A DNA stretch of 64,000 nt from Castor canadensis. Taxonomy: Eukaryota > Chordata > Mammalia > Rodentia > Castoridae. Every line of letters begins with the position of its first letter. Position 1 is the first letter of the stretch. The notes beneath the pieces were generated by a model that searched no databases, had not been told where the DNA came from, and saw only the letters and a program-made list of their open reading frames with translations. This document shows positions 1 to 10,711 of the stretch, piece after piece. Made by a program: the position numbers and the translations under genes. The stretch covers positions 15,036,001-15,100,000 of the forward strand of contig NC_133401.1 in assembly GCF_047511655.1 (NCBI RefSeq), given 5' to 3'.

Positions 1-420
1 ACACCCCAGACCCTTCTCCCTCAGATCCTGGGTTTCAGACCCCAGCCCTCCTCCCTGAGACCCAGGGCTCCAGGCCCCAGCCAGCCCTCCTCCTCGCTCT
101 GACGCAGGCATCCTGGTCCCAGCCAGCTCTTCTCCCTTATACCCAGGGGTCCAGACTCCCAGCCCTCCACAGACCCAGGGCTCCAGGCCCCAGCCCCTCC
201 TCCATCAGGCTCTAGATAGCTGTCCCCCACTTCCTCCCTCAGACCCAGGAGTCCAGACCCCAGACCTCCTACCTTGGACCCAGGGCTCCAGCCCAGCCCC
301 CTTTCTCTTGGACCCAGGGCTCCAGCCCAGCCCCCTTTCTCTTGGACCCAGGGCTCCAGCCCAGCCCCTCCTCTCCTGAAAACTTTGGATTCCAAGTCTA
401 CGGCCCTCAACCTCCAGAAC
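1..420. repeat. Minisatellite, 'GACCCAGGGCTCCAG...CCTC' units
   Basis: Degenerate units of roughly 34-40 bp built on GACCCAGGGCTCCAGGCCC followed by AGCCCTCCTCCCTCA repeat about ten times. The units between 285 and 375 are nearly identical 34-mers. This resembles the family of CCCAG-rich minisatellites common on the human chromosome 19 equivalent. Confidence 0.8.
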
Positions 421-2559
421 CTGGGTCCTGCCTTCCTCTGTCCTTTGTCTCCCTCCTCTCTTGGGACCCAGGCTTCAGGTGGGGGCGTCAGGGTGAGTCA
501 GCAGCGTCACATACAAAGTCCTCCCTGTGGCCCCACGTTCCTGGGATATTCAGGACTCCCTGGATTCCAGGCCTCAGGCCCAGCTAGAGGGTGGGGACTC
601 TGGAGGGTCACCCTGGGTGTGGGGTTCTGGGGTAAATTCCTGCTCCTAGAAGAGTACAGCTAGCACTGAGCGGCCCCTGTTCGATCCTCCACCCCCAGGG
701 CCTTTTATTCACCCCCTTCCCGGAAGAGCTGAGGCTCTGCCCCCACCCCTGCCCCCCTGTGTATCCATGGAGGAGCCGGGGTGCCTGGATTCTACAGGCT
801 GAGTGTGCCCAGGCAGAAACCATGGGCGTTTTGGGTCCTGGTGCCACAAGCCATTGGATGCTGGCGGGTCTGACTGTCTCCAGCCCCCCCATCACCACCC
901 AGAGAGAGAAAGCTGCCTTTGTGTCCCCAAGACGGGGACAGGCCAGGCTCGCACGACATTAACCCACCCCTGGGCCCCAGCCCTGCTGGGTCTAAGGTCT
1001 TGGATTCCATGGTGGAACCTGACCCCCCACCCCCCCGGGGGGTTCTTGGGGATTCAAGCGACCAGCTCATGGGTGAGTGGGGAGGGTGTAGGGTAGAAAT
1101 CTCCCAAGACCTGTTCCTTGGTGTGGCTCAAAAGGAGGGGAGGGTCCCCCACCCTGTTCTCAGAGTGGCTGGTCAGAACTTTAGCAGGGAAAAGTGAGTC
1201 AGCCTGGGAGGGAAACACTGTATTGGAATCAACAATCCCCCCTTCCCCAGTCTCCCCAACTCTTAACAGCCGCTTTATTCTTTCTTGGTATCTGTAATCT
1301 GCCTTCTCTACTTCTTTCTGTTCCACCCAGTTTCTGGCCTGTGGATCTGTTTCCTGCTGTGTGCATCTCTGGGCAGGGAACTCATCTCTCTTTCTCTCCA
1401 TACTCTAACCTGCCCACCCCAGACCCTTCTTTCTTTCAGCATAAATTCCATCCATCCTCCTCCTCTGGTATTCTTGTCATCTGAGTGAGCCAGCACAGAG
1501 AAAATAGGTTTTGGAAAGGCCACAAACATAGGTTCCATCTCCCATCCCCAACTCCTGCTGGCTGGGTTAGGTGACGGAGAAAAGGGATGACTAAGAAGGA
1601 AATGTGGGGACCACTGAGACTCCCTAAAATTTGGTGTCCAAGGTTATTCTGAAATAGCCAATGAATAAAAGCCAGCAGGGTCCCTGGAGAGCATTTGTCA
1701 CAGCTTCCTACTCTGTACTGTACAGAAGGGACACTCGGTGGCTCAGAGAAGGACACAGATGGGTATAAAATGATATCAAAGAGGATGAGGTGAAGCTGGG
1801 ACCCAGTTCCTTAGCACCTAGCCTAGAGTTCTCTCCATGATACAAAGCTGGCTGTCCACTTGTAAAGCCCCACACATGTAATTTAGCAGACATTTACAGA
1901 GAGGATGTGGGTGCCAGGAAGCAGTGCCTATAATCAAACCAGGGACAAAGCTGAGAGCCATCTCTCGACAAGAGTCCTCAACTGTGTAGGTGGTCAGCTG
2001 AAGTCACATTCTGATAAGTCCCTTGATTCTGTGGGGCCAAGATGCCACATGTCAAGGAGGTCAAGATCCAAGAATTCCAACAGCCAAGATTTCAGAATTT
2101 GAAAGATGTCAAGATGCTAGAATGCTATCACCACCAAGGTTCTAGAACTTTAAAAGTGTCAGGGTTCTAAGGACGTCCAGATTCTAGAATCCTAAAGATA
2201 ACAATATTCTAAATTCCCTCAGATTCTTTGTTTGCTGGGTTCATTGGTTCCAGGATACAATGATCCTGGTTTTCAAGCCTAAAAAAAAAAAAAAAGAAAG
2301 AAAGAAAAAGAAAAGACTGATGGAAATGTAGCTAAGCTCTCATCTGGGAAATTGGGCATGATTGTGGTAAAGGAAGGAGAGAATGGTACAAGTTAGGAAA
2401 CAGACACAGAAGGCTACAGAAAAAAGAAAGGCAAAGTGTCTGAGGTTAGCCTTGGCTCTCGCCTTGTATGGTGGGGGGGGGGGGCGTAGTTCTGCCTCAA
2501 ACCTTGGAGAGGGCAGGTGGAAGCCCCTTCGCACCCAAGCTGGTATTGCCTTTCAGGTC

Positions 2560-2700
2560 ACTGAGTTCAATGTCATCACTTTACAGACCAGGAAACTGAA
2601 GCCAGGGAAGATGGGGGTGTTTGTCATTGGCTGCTTAAACTCAAGTCCCAAGCCCTGTGCCACCTGGGCACAACTCCTCTCCCAAATCCCTATAGCACAC
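2560..2700 (+). repeat. Probable MIR fragment
   Basis: It contains the MIR-like core 'TCACTTTACAGACCAGGAAA' followed by 'CTGAAGCCAGGGAAG', close to the mammalian-wide MIR consensus 'TTTACAGATGAGGAAACTGA'. The identification is by eye only. Confidence 0.45.
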
Positions 2701-3089
2701 CTCCCAAGTCCTGCCTTGGTTCAGGTCCTTCCAAAAGTGGCTTGACCCACCAGGGAGGAGGTGACCCATAGTAGGTTTGAGACACACACAAATGAGTCTA
2801 AGTGTTCAGGTGACATTTCCTGACCTTGTCTCCAGACTCAGGGTCACCCTGTCTTGGGGGTCCAGCTTCCCACAGTATGTAGCGAGGGTGTGTGGACCGC
2901 TCCCTGGATACCATGAAGGGGACTGCTCTGTAAGCCACGGCCTGGGTGTGTGAATGGGTGGGAGGGCTTGGAGACGCATCTGCTCCGTCCACGTGTATAC
3001 CCACATGCCAAGGTTCTCCACCCCACTTCGCTGCCACACAGACCTTTCCCCCCAGGGCTCTTTCGGCTGCTCTATTTGACTGAATTCCT

Positions 3090-3610
3090 CTCCAGGGACA
3101 CAGAGGGGTACAGACGGAGGGATGAAGGATGGGTTGGGGTTCCTGAGATGGAGGTTGTATGGGTAGCAAGCAGGGAGACATTGGGACAGAGAGGAGGAAG
3201 GAGGGAGATAAATTACAGAACAGGCTAGAGAAACGGGTGACAGAATGACAGGGGACAGAGAGACAGAGGTTGGGGGACAGAGAGAAAGAGAAAAGAAACA
3301 GGGTGACAGCAACACAGAAACAGAGATGCAGAATGGGGGCATAGAGGGAGGGCAGAAATACAGGGGGACAGAGTTGAATAAATAGAGAGGATGACTGGGG
3401 AGGTATAGAGTGACCCAGGAAAAAGGGACAGAGATCAAGGGACAGAGGTGGGGGACAAAGACAGGATAGAGACAAGGAGAAAGGGGGACAGACAGGAGAG
3501 ACAGGACTTCGAGACTGAGGGACAGAGGACAAGGGTGGGGGGACAAGGAGAGAGAGGGATCTAGGAACTGGCGGACAGAAGGACGCAGAGACCAGACAGG
3601 ACAGCGGGAC
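3090..3610. repeat. GA-rich degenerate repeat (GGGACAGAGAG units)
   Basis: About 500 bp of purine-rich sequence in which GACAGAGAG / GGGGACAGAG motifs recur many times without a fixed period. On the minus strand it gives a long spurious Ser/Leu/Pro-rich reading frame. Confidence 0.75.
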
Positions 3611-3936
3611 TGGCCCGGTGAAGGCGGGCTGGGGTGTGTGTGGAGGGGGGTGGTCTCAGGTCCTTTGTCCCCGCCGGGATCGGGGCCTGTGCGGGGTGTG
3701 CGGGGTGGGGGTGGGGGGCTGCGGCACCGCGACCAGGGCCCGCGCCCCCTCCCCCGCTCGTGGCTCCCGGCTCCCGGACCGCGCTGCGCTTTGTCCCGGG
3801 GAGGGGGCCCTGGCCCGGCCCCGAGCGCATTGTTTGGCCTCTGCGGCCCCGCGGCGGCCGAGCTGTCACCGCGGCGCGACCCCCCCACCTCCCGCCCGCC
3901 CTAGCCCGGCCGGCAGACCCCGGCCCCCAACCCTAC

Positions 3937-4000
3937 CTGGCCCCGCCGCGGCCGCCCACAGCAGCAGCAGCGGCCACTGGAAGCGCCGGGCCCGGCCCAT
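3937..4000 (-). CDS. CADM4: CADM4 coding exon 1 (signal peptide), gene partial
   Basis: Cell adhesion molecule 4 (nectin-like 4) is an immunoglobulin-superfamily adhesion protein of glia and epithelia. Only the first coding exon lies here. On the minus strand the ATG is at 4000-3998 in a good context (CACC before ATG, G after). It opens 21 codons beginning MGRARRFQWPLLLLW, an N-terminal basic stretch followed by a Leu/Ala-rich signal-peptide core, which matches the known CADM4 signal peptide. The exon ends CAG before a GTAGGG donor at 3936-3931, leaving one base of a split codon (phase 1). Later exons coding the Ig domains, transmembrane segment and tail must lie at lower coordinates outside the window. 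The position is consistent with synteny, since CADM4 lies next to PLAUR on the same strand in human and mouse. Confidence 0.93.
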
Positions 4001-4003
4001 GGT

Positions 4004-4034
<31 letters not shown>

Positions 4035-4036
4035 CT
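4004..4036 (-). repeat. CADM4: CGG triplet repeat in CADM4 5' UTR
   Basis: On the plus strand the tract reads (GCC)4 ACC (GCC)5 GCT, 11 triplets with one interruption. It ends three bases before the CADM4 start codon, so it would be a GGC/CGG repeat in the mRNA leader. Confidence 0.85.
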
Positions 4037-4300
4037 CGCTCCCGGCCCGGCACCTGCACCGCCCGCGCCGCCCGCCCCGCCCCCGCGCCCCGCCCCCTGC
4101 CCGCCCGGGGGCGGGGCTTAAGGGGAGGGGAGGGGCTTCGAGGCAGGGGCGGGGCCTGGGCCGGGAGGGGAGGGGCGGAGAGGCCGCGGCAACTGGGTGG
4201 GGGGCGGGGAGCGCAGCGAAGGGAGGCGCGCGCTGCGGGGGCGCCGAGGGTTGGCGTGAGCGTGACAGGGTGGTGGGGGGTGTGGGGGGGCGAGGACGTG

Positions 4301-5742
4301 GGTGTTGCGCGCAGGTGGCAAGGTGCGTGTGCGGGCAGCGGGAGTGGGAGACTGTCAGCCAGTGCGGCCCAGGGTGCAGCGCGAAAGGTGCGCGAAGGTG
4401 CGGGTGGGTGGTGTTGAGGGGGTGAGTGTACGCGTGAAGGCTGGGGTGCGTGTGACAGGGGAGAGTGGGGGTGTGCGTGACAGCGTGAGCTTGAACGGAG
4501 GGCGTGATGCGGGAAAGGTGAGTGCGAGAGGTGTTTTGTGGGCAGGTGAGTTGAAGGTGAAGGTGAAGATGTCTGGTATGATGGAAAGCTGGGCAGGTAC
4601 GGGATCTCGTAGGGCGGGGGCTCCCTCCCTCCCTGCGATCCCCTAGTTCAGCCTCACTCCCTGGGAGGGGCCCCCAGAAAGTAACCAACTGAAGGAAGCC
4701 CGGTCCTGGGCCTGGCGTGGGGGTGGGGTAGAGACGCTCCTGTGGGCACCTCCCAGGCCTGGCGTCCCAGCTCCCCGCCCTTCTCTCCTTCCTGCTCAGT
4801 CGGTCTAGGTCCGGTCTCTCCAGTGAAGCATCTGCTCTGACCCCGTCACCCCTCCAGTCTCCAGTCTCCCATCCAAGTACTAACCAGGCCCGACCCTGCT
4901 TAGCTTCCAAGATCAGAGGAGACCGGGCGCGTTCAGGGTGGTATGTCCGTAGACAAGTCCCCCGTCTCTTCTCCCTCCTGAAGAGTCCAGTTCTATGGGA
5001 ACCTGAAGACCTGGTGCAGGATTCTCACCTGCAGAACCCAGGAAAAGTGAGAAGCAATGGGAAATAGGCCTTAACTTCTCATGTGCCCCATTGACAGTCA
5101 GGAAAACTGAGATCCAGATATGCCAATTCTTTATCGCCATGACTACGAAAAAATTCTACATCCAGGCCAATCAAGAGACTTCAGCTCCCAACATGCTTTC
5201 TGTCCAGTGCCCAGCCCCTAGCATCCTCTCTGGCCTCAGGACCAAAGCTTTCATCAAGCCCTGTATTCCCAGGACTACGACTGTAAGCAACTTTTCTTTT
5301 CAGTCCTCGGTTTGTAGACTGGGGAAAGAGGTGGTCAGATAGGAAAAAATCTGATCCTTCTGGGGATGGCGTTCTGTGATCTGGGCTGGGTGGGAGAGAA
5401 GTGTTTGACCTGAGTTTGGGATACTGGTTCAAGGTGTATCACGTGTTTTCTGTTGGCAACAACACAATGCCTACACTGGGCAAGTTGTAAAGAAAAGGTT
5501 TATTTTGGCAATGAATTGGGGCCCCAGCTGGTAATGTCCTTCTTGGCTGGCAGAGTCACTGGTGGCACAGGATATCACATGGCAAGAGACAGGGAGTACA
5601 TGTGTCTCTCTGATTATTTCTTCTTCTTCTGTCTCCTCCTCCTCTTTCTCTTCTTCCTCCTCCTCCTCCACCACCACCACATTAAGTCTTCCAATTTTTC
5701 TTGTGTTTTTTTTTTTCTCCCTCTTCGTATAAAGCCACCAGG
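4301..5742. other. CADM4-PLAUR intergenic, upstream flank of CADM4
   Basis: The part from 4240 to 4560 is G/T-rich with degenerate GTGAGCGTGACAGGG-like motifs flanking the CpG island. Apart from the 5S pseudogene, the remainder to 5610 looks unique with no gene. A pyrimidine-rich CTT/CTC tract runs from about 5614 to 5680 and ends in CCACCACCACCAC. Confidence 0.6.
4864..4954 (-). pseudogene. 5S rRNA pseudogene, 3'-truncated
   Basis: Read on the minus strand it starts GTCTACGGACATACCACCCT, as 5S rRNA does. It continues through the gene to GGATGGGAGAC, nearly identical over about 91 nt. The last roughly 28 nt of 5S are missing and replaced by unrelated sequence, with no T-run terminator at the expected place. 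A few substitutions are present in the first half (GGTCTCC for GATCTCG; TTGG for TCGG). The internal A box, intermediate element and C box appear intact. This is most likely a dead retrocopy; transcription by Pol III cannot be excluded. Confidence 0.9.
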
Positions 5743-5942
5743 AGCTGGGTGCCAGTGGCTCATGCCTGTAATCCTAACTACTCAGGAGGCAGAGATCAGA
5801 AGGATCGAGGTTCGATGCCAGCTGGAGCAAATAGTTCGTGAGATCCTATCTTGAAAAATCTCGTCACAAAAAAGGGCTAGTGGAGTGGTTCAAGGTGTAG
5901 GCCCTGAGTTCAACCCTAGTACTGAAAACAAAACCAAACAAA
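5743..5942 (+). repeat. SINE, 7SL-ID composite
   Basis: A 7SL-like left part (GGTGCCAGTGGCTCATGCCT, then GTAATCC) is joined to an ID/tRNA-like right part (GGAGTGGTTCAAGGTGTAGG, then CCCTGAGTTCAACCC) and an A-rich tail. Confidence 0.85.
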
Positions 5943-7566
5943 AACACCAGGATCCAATCATGGGGACTCCACCCTGATGACTTTATCTAATCCTAGTTAT
6001 TCCCCAAGTCCCACCTCTAAATGACATAGTTGGATTAAGTTTCTGCCCTCTTCATATCTCATGATGGGGATTAAATGTCAACATTTGATTAATGCACACA
6101 CTCAAGCCAGATCTAAACCATGCCAAGTGTGTAGCTAACAGCTACATTTCCCCAAAGAACCAGTGGGCTCCAATGCATGTCTCCTGCCCCAGCCATGAAG
6201 CATCCTGGGAGATACTGGTTTGGTTCTCATCTGTCATCTTTGGGTCCCATCATTTCTTCTATCCGAAGACATCAGGAGAGTGATGATCCTGTCCCTGTCC
6301 TCCAGGTTGCTCTGTTCTTTAGGGTTTTAGGGTGACAGCAAATCCAATCCCACTGGCTCCAGAGAAAGAAAAATGTTTCATGTGACATATGGTTCCAGGC
6401 TGGCTTCGCTGGATCTGTTCATCTCTCCATTCTGAGGATGGATGAATCCCCACCCTCGTGTCGTCAGGTGGCTGCCAAACACCTCTGGGACCAGATTCCC
6501 ATGGGAGGGGGCAGGGAAGAGAAGAAGACAGATAAAGTGAAAGAGGAGAGGAGAGAAGGAAGAGACTTGAAATACCCTCATCTAAAAACTTAAAACTTAA
6601 AATTTTGGGTTCTCTCTCCCTCCATACCTCAGACTGATCTTGAACTTACTACATAGCCCAGGCTAGCCTCAAACTCTGTATCTTTTCCCTTTGTCTTTCC
6701 TAAGACACTGTTGAATCTGTTTAGGCATCCACCTTTCTTTCTTTGATACCCACGATGAGGGGTGAGCCCACAGGATTGGGTCTGAATACACTTTACCAAA
6801 TGTTTAATCCTATTCTCTTTTATGGTGATTGCTTCCAGCATGGAAGCCAGGCAAGTGAAACACAAGGGTAAGTCTGTCTGGACATTGGGAAGTTAAGTTT
6901 TCATTGTTTTTCAAAAGACATCCTAGAATTGGCCCCTTTGCTATTGCCTCTGAACATGAGTGTGATGTCTGGAACTGAAGCAGCCATCTTGAGGCCAAGA
7001 AGTAGACAAGCCTGACTGGAACATTTAAGACATGGTGGACCCATTTAAGACATGGTGGACCCATTTAAGTAGTCATCCCAAGTACTGCCCTAACTCGTGG
7101 TCTCTTGTTATATGAGATAACCAATTTCCTCTTTGTTAACCATTTTGACTTGGGTGTCCTCTTAAGTATAGCCTTGACTCCCATATTGCCAGTGTTCACA
7201 CAAAATGTGTGGAAGCAGCCCTGCTTGCTGATTAAAGCATACTAAATGATAGAAAGGTTCTTTTTCAGTTGTTCCCCCAACCTGTGGCAGGATTGCTCTT
7301 ACAGGGTCTGTTTTCCCAGCTCTGGTGGAAGGGCAGCACCCCTTGAGGACTGTGCTTGACCTGAACAACTCTAGGTGGTGGCTTTGATGTGAATTGCCCT
7401 GGCTGGGCAGAGGCTTGACTTTGGCCCTAATGGAACCCAGTCAGTCTTCCAGCTAAAATTTGAGAACAGAGACTCAAGTAGCTCTTGCTACATATCATCC
7501 CAGTGGGTGTATGTTCTACTGTATGTGTAGAGAGACAAAAATAAAATGGAAACCCAGGAAGGAAAT

Positions 7567-7614
7567 GAGAGAGAGAGACAGAGGGAGAGAGGGAGAGGGA
7601 GAGGGAAAGGGGGA

Positions 7615-7667
<53 letters not shown>
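7567..7667. repeat. GA microsatellite
   Basis: A GAGAGG-type purine tract grades into an uninterrupted (GA)n run of about 25 units (7616-7666). It generates spurious Arg-Glu and Leu-Ser frames. Confidence 0.95.
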
Positions 7668-7668
<1 letters not shown>

Positions 7669-7705
7669 TTGGGTTTCATGCAGCCTTTCTCTTTTTTTTT
7701 TTTTC

Positions 7706-7765
7706 TGCAACACTGGGACTTGAACCTAGGACCCTCCATCACTGAGCTACATCCCTAGCCTCTTC
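7706..7765 (-). repeat. ID-like SINE fragment
   Basis: The complement of an ID/tRNA-like monomer: ACACTGGGACTTGAACCTAG, then CATCACTGAGCTACATCCCT. It is preceded by a T-run, the complement of the A-tail. Confidence 0.75.
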
Positions 7766-8335
7766 AGTTCTGTTTCCTGTCCCTGCTAAGCCCAGGAGAC
7801 CTAGGTCTTGCTTGGCTTTTAAACTTCCAATAACAGTTTTTGCTTAAGTCAGCACAAACAGATTTTATGTGTTACAACCAAAGACCTTTGAACAAAAATT
7901 CAAAACCACTAGCAATGGGGGTTTGATACCAGACTCTGGTCCACAGATTGTGAGATATGTGTCCCTAGCCTCAATGTCCGCTGGAGGGCATTGTGGAAAC
8001 AGTGAAATTATCCTCAATTGTAAATATGGAGCATCTCAGAAGATGTCATCTTAGCCTCTCTCTGCTGTAGAGCATCATGGGAAATACAGTCCTGGCTGGC
8101 TTTCCTTCCAGGCATATTTCAGGCAATACACAGAGGCAAACAAATAAAAGCCTTCTTCTACATGGCAATTATAATGGCAAGAGTGAGTGAAATACAAACA
8201 TACACACACAAGAACCCCCAAAACAACAACTGCTCCAGTTAGTCATTGCTGCATTAAAAAAACAAAGAAAGAAACCCACCCCAGAGTGTGATGGTATAAA
8301 ACCACACCTTTAGATTTCATGATTCTGAGAATTTT

Positions 8336-8662
8336 TGGCAGTACTAAGGTTTGAACTCAGGGCTTTATGCTTGCTAGGCATGCACTCTACTGCTTGAGCC
8401 ACTCCACCAGCCTCTTTGTTCTGGTTATTATGGAGCTACGTCTCACTTTTTGCCCAGGCTGGCCTGGACTCCGAGCCTCCTATTTTAAGTTTCCTACCAT
8501 AGCTGGGATGACAGGCATGCACCACCATGCCCAGCTTTTTCCCATTGAGATAGAGTCTCAAACTTCCCCCACCACAACAGCCCAGATTGCCTCCAACTGT
8601 GATCCTGATCTCTGCCTCCTGAGTAGCTAGGATTATAGTTGTGAACCACCGGTGCCCAGCTT
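8336..8662 (-). repeat. SINE trimer (ID + two 7SL units)
   Basis: On the minus strand two 7SL-like units are followed by an ID-like unit. The ID unit (8336-8412) is recognised by GGTTTGAACTCAGGG and CTTGAGCCACTCCACCAGCC. The two 7SL units end in TAGCTGGGATGACAGGCATG and TAGCTAGGATTATAG. Confidence 0.8.
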
Positions 8663-9039
8663 GAGTTTCTGTCATTTTAAGCTACTTAAAATTGTAAGTC
8701 TGTAGGATCTGTTTCAGCAGCTCCAGGCAAGGCTTCTGGTCACATGTTCATGGTGGCTCCTTTGCCCTTATCTGGAGGCTGGGCTGACATGGCTGACCAT
8801 CTGGGCTGTCGCTGCACTTGGCTTCTGTGCTGGACTAGCTTGGGCTTCCTCACAGCATGGCAGTCTCTGGGCAGTAGGGCTTTTAAATTGCAATTGTTTC
8901 CCCCATAGCAAATGTTCCACGACTTAGGACATGGGAGTTGAGTTTCTGAAGGTCTGGTTCCTTACCGTGCCACAATGTCACTCCACCACGTGTCTATTAA
9001 AGGTTAAAGCAGAGCCGGACATACAGACTTTACGTGTTT

Positions 9040-9152
9040 GTTTCTTTGGTGACAGAGCGTCTGAGTATGTAGCTCAGGCTGGCCTTGAACTCACAATCCT
9101 GCCTCAGTCTCCTGAGTGGTGCGATCATAGGCCTGTGCCACCACGCCCAGTT
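9040..9152 (-). repeat. B1-like SINE
   Basis: The complement of a B1 monomer with GTAGCTCAGGCTGGCCTTGA and CTGTGCCACCACGCCCAGTT. Confidence 0.85.
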
Positions 9153-9409
9153 AGACTTCTCCTCTTTAAGCTACCAGGACAGGTGGTGACACAGGATGAG
9201 AGGATGCCTTTAAAAAAACACTATCCCTCACCAGCCCCTAACATTATGTTGTTTCTTCGTGGGAAGCACTTTTGGGGATCGCAATTTGTCCCCATGGGTT
9301 GTCACAGTGAACCATGAGAAACACGAGTTTTTCAATATTGTGCCCCGACGGTGCCACTGCAACATAGTCCTGGTGCATCCCCGCACTCGCCCTTAGACAG
9401 AAACCTCAC

Positions 9410-9710
9410 GCTCATCCTAACCTGCCTGTCACCCTCTCCATCACCATCGCCCTAACCCCCCAACTCCAACCTAACCCTACCCTCACTGTACTCTTACCTC
9501 CACCCCAACCCTCACCCTCATCCTAGCCTCACCTTCATCCTAAGCCTCACCCTAAGCAACCCTACCCCTCACCCCAAACCTCACCACAGACCTCCCCTCA
9601 CTTTCATCCTAACCCCCACCCTACCCTACCCTCGCCCTTACCCTCACTCTAACCCTAATGCTAACCCCAAACCTGACCATCGCCCTCACCTTAAACCTAA
9701 ACTAAGAAAA
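9410..9710. repeat. Degenerate telomere-like (CCCTAA/CCCTCA) array
   Basis: About 300 bp of C-rich sequence in which CCCTAA, CCTAACC, ACCCTCA and CCTCACC hexamer-like words recur with strong strand bias. It resembles an eroded interstitial telomeric or CCCTAA-type satellite tract. An ID SINE begins about 20 bp further on. Confidence 0.8.
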
Positions 9711-9730
9711 GGACAGAAAAAGAGAGTGTG

Positions 9731-9820
9731 GGGTTGGCGGAGTGGTTCGAGTGGCAGAACACCTGTCTACCACGTGTGAGGCTCTGAGTTCAAACCCCAG
9801 TGCCGCCAGAAAAAAAAAAG
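9731..9820 (+). repeat. ID-like SINE monomer
   Basis: GGTTGGCGGAGTGGTTCGAG through GAGTTCAAACCCCAGTGCCG and a poly-A tail. Confidence 0.85.
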
Positions 9821-10123
9821 AAAAGAGAAGTGAAACAGTAATCTTGCCTTTTTCTATGTCAGTCCTAAGGCACCCTGGGAAATTTAGCCCAGACTTTATT
9901 CCCTACCCTAGGCATCAAGGGAAATTTTTTCCTTGGATTTCTCACTGTCATCAAGGGAGTTCTGGCCACTACGTTCTCTCCTATCCATCTCCTGCCCCAG
10001 GGCACCCTGGGAAATGCAGACATGTGTCCTTAGAAAAATGAAATAATCTTAACCTTGGACATTTGTGAGAAGAGACGACTGGAAGGTTGGTGCTTGGGTG
10101 GGTAAATTAGAAGATTCCATCAG

Positions 10124-10242
10124 TTGTGTGACATGGTGACTGACATCTGTAACCTAGCTCTTGGGAGGCTGAGGTAGGAGGAAGGAACACTTGGGCTACA
10201 AAGTGACAGAATGACATCCTGCTTCAAAATTTTAAAAAAATG
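10124..10242 (+). repeat. Diverged B1-like SINE
   Basis: ACATGGTGACTGACATCTGT, then CTTGGGAGGCTGAGGTAGGA and an A-rich end: a degenerate B1 monomer. Confidence 0.65.
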
Positions 10243-10450
10243 CATTTGGAGGTCAGAAATGGATGTGGAGGCAGCTTGGGCGGGGCGGGGGGGGGCGGTA
10301 CACAGTGACCACTGAAAAGGCAGAGCCTCAAATGGCTGGGTCCTACAGCCTGACCTGTAATTCCAGAAACGTCCAGAAACACCCCATGCCCTGTCAAAGA
10401 TAGGTGCTACAGCGATGGGCAAATTCAGCCTTGTTCACTGGTACAAAAAT

Positions 10451-10456
10451 TTTATT
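10451..10456 (-). terminator. PLAUR: PLAUR polyadenylation signal
   Basis: On the minus strand there is an AATAAA about 255 bases after the PLAUR stop codon, in an A/T-rich stretch. The cleavage site is inferred near 10430-10440, which gives a short 3' UTR. Further AT-rich variants lie between 10460 and 10480. Confidence 0.6.
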
Positions 10457-10711
10457 TATAATATAAAATAAATAATATGAATATTAGTTCATAACAGTCC
10501 TAACAGTGGCGACAATATGAATAAACTCAAGATCCTTTCTCCAGGCCATTTTCCTCTGGTGCTCTGGACGACTTGATGAAACAGGTTTTTTGGATAACTG
10601 GGGAAACTGAGGCCCAGAGAAGTCAGCACACTGGTACACAAGTCTGCAAGAATAGAGTGGAGGTAAGAGCAAAGACGTCCTTGGATCCAGCCAAGGTGGA
10701 GGCTTTTGGAT

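Larger units (their letters stand above)
1..3936 (-). other. CADM4: CADM4 intron 1 (3' part cut by window edge)
   Basis: No exon with splice sites and an Ig-domain frame is visible. The stretch holds a minisatellite (1-420), unique sequence (420-2280), a TTCTAGAA-rich patch (about 2030-2215), a poly-A tract (2280-2310), a probable MIR fragment (about 2560-2700) and a GA-rich degenerate repeat (about 3090-3610). Long open frames here are low-complexity artefacts. Confidence 0.8.
3620..4300 (-). promoter_or_regulatory. CADM4: CADM4 CpG-island promoter and 5' UTR
   Basis: The stretch is very GC-rich with dense CpG. It spans the CADM4 start codon and has several GC boxes (CCCCGCCC-type) at 4070-4170. 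No TATA box is seen, which fits a CpG-island promoter. The transcription start is inferred to lie between about 4030 and 4150 and reads to the left. Confidence 0.75.
5943..8335. other. CADM4-PLAUR intergenic, no gene seen
   Basis: About 5943-6120 looks like an ancient interspersed repeat of unresolved class. A B1 fragment lies at about 6630-6685 on the minus strand. A perfect 20-bp tandem doublet (ATTTAAGACATGGTGGACCC) lies at about 7024-7064. The rest looks unique and has no convincing exon. Confidence 0.5.

Noticed and set aside
2806-3888. 360-codon minus-strand open frame
   Set aside because: It is the complement of the GA-rich repeat and CpG-island sequence. Residues are low-complexity Ser/Leu/Pro, and it lies in CADM4 intron 1.
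3634-4425. 263-codon plus-strand open frame
   Set aside because: It is antisense to CADM4 exon 1 in a CpG island, with long Pro and Arg runs from the triplet repeat and no family signature.
3933-4910. 325-codon minus-strand open frame upstream of CADM4
   Set aside because: It runs through the 5S pseudogene, G/T repeat and CpG island in a frame different from CADM4. It is Pro/Arg/His-rich as expected from GC content.
7488-7742. Leu-Ser and Arg-Glu frames around 7.6 kb
   Set aside because: They are translations of the GA microsatellite.
9731-9820. tRNA-like sequences (here and at many ID copies)
   Set aside because: They keep B-box-like GTTCAAACCCC but carry poly-A tails and recur dozens of times. 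They are ID-type SINEs, not tRNA genes.
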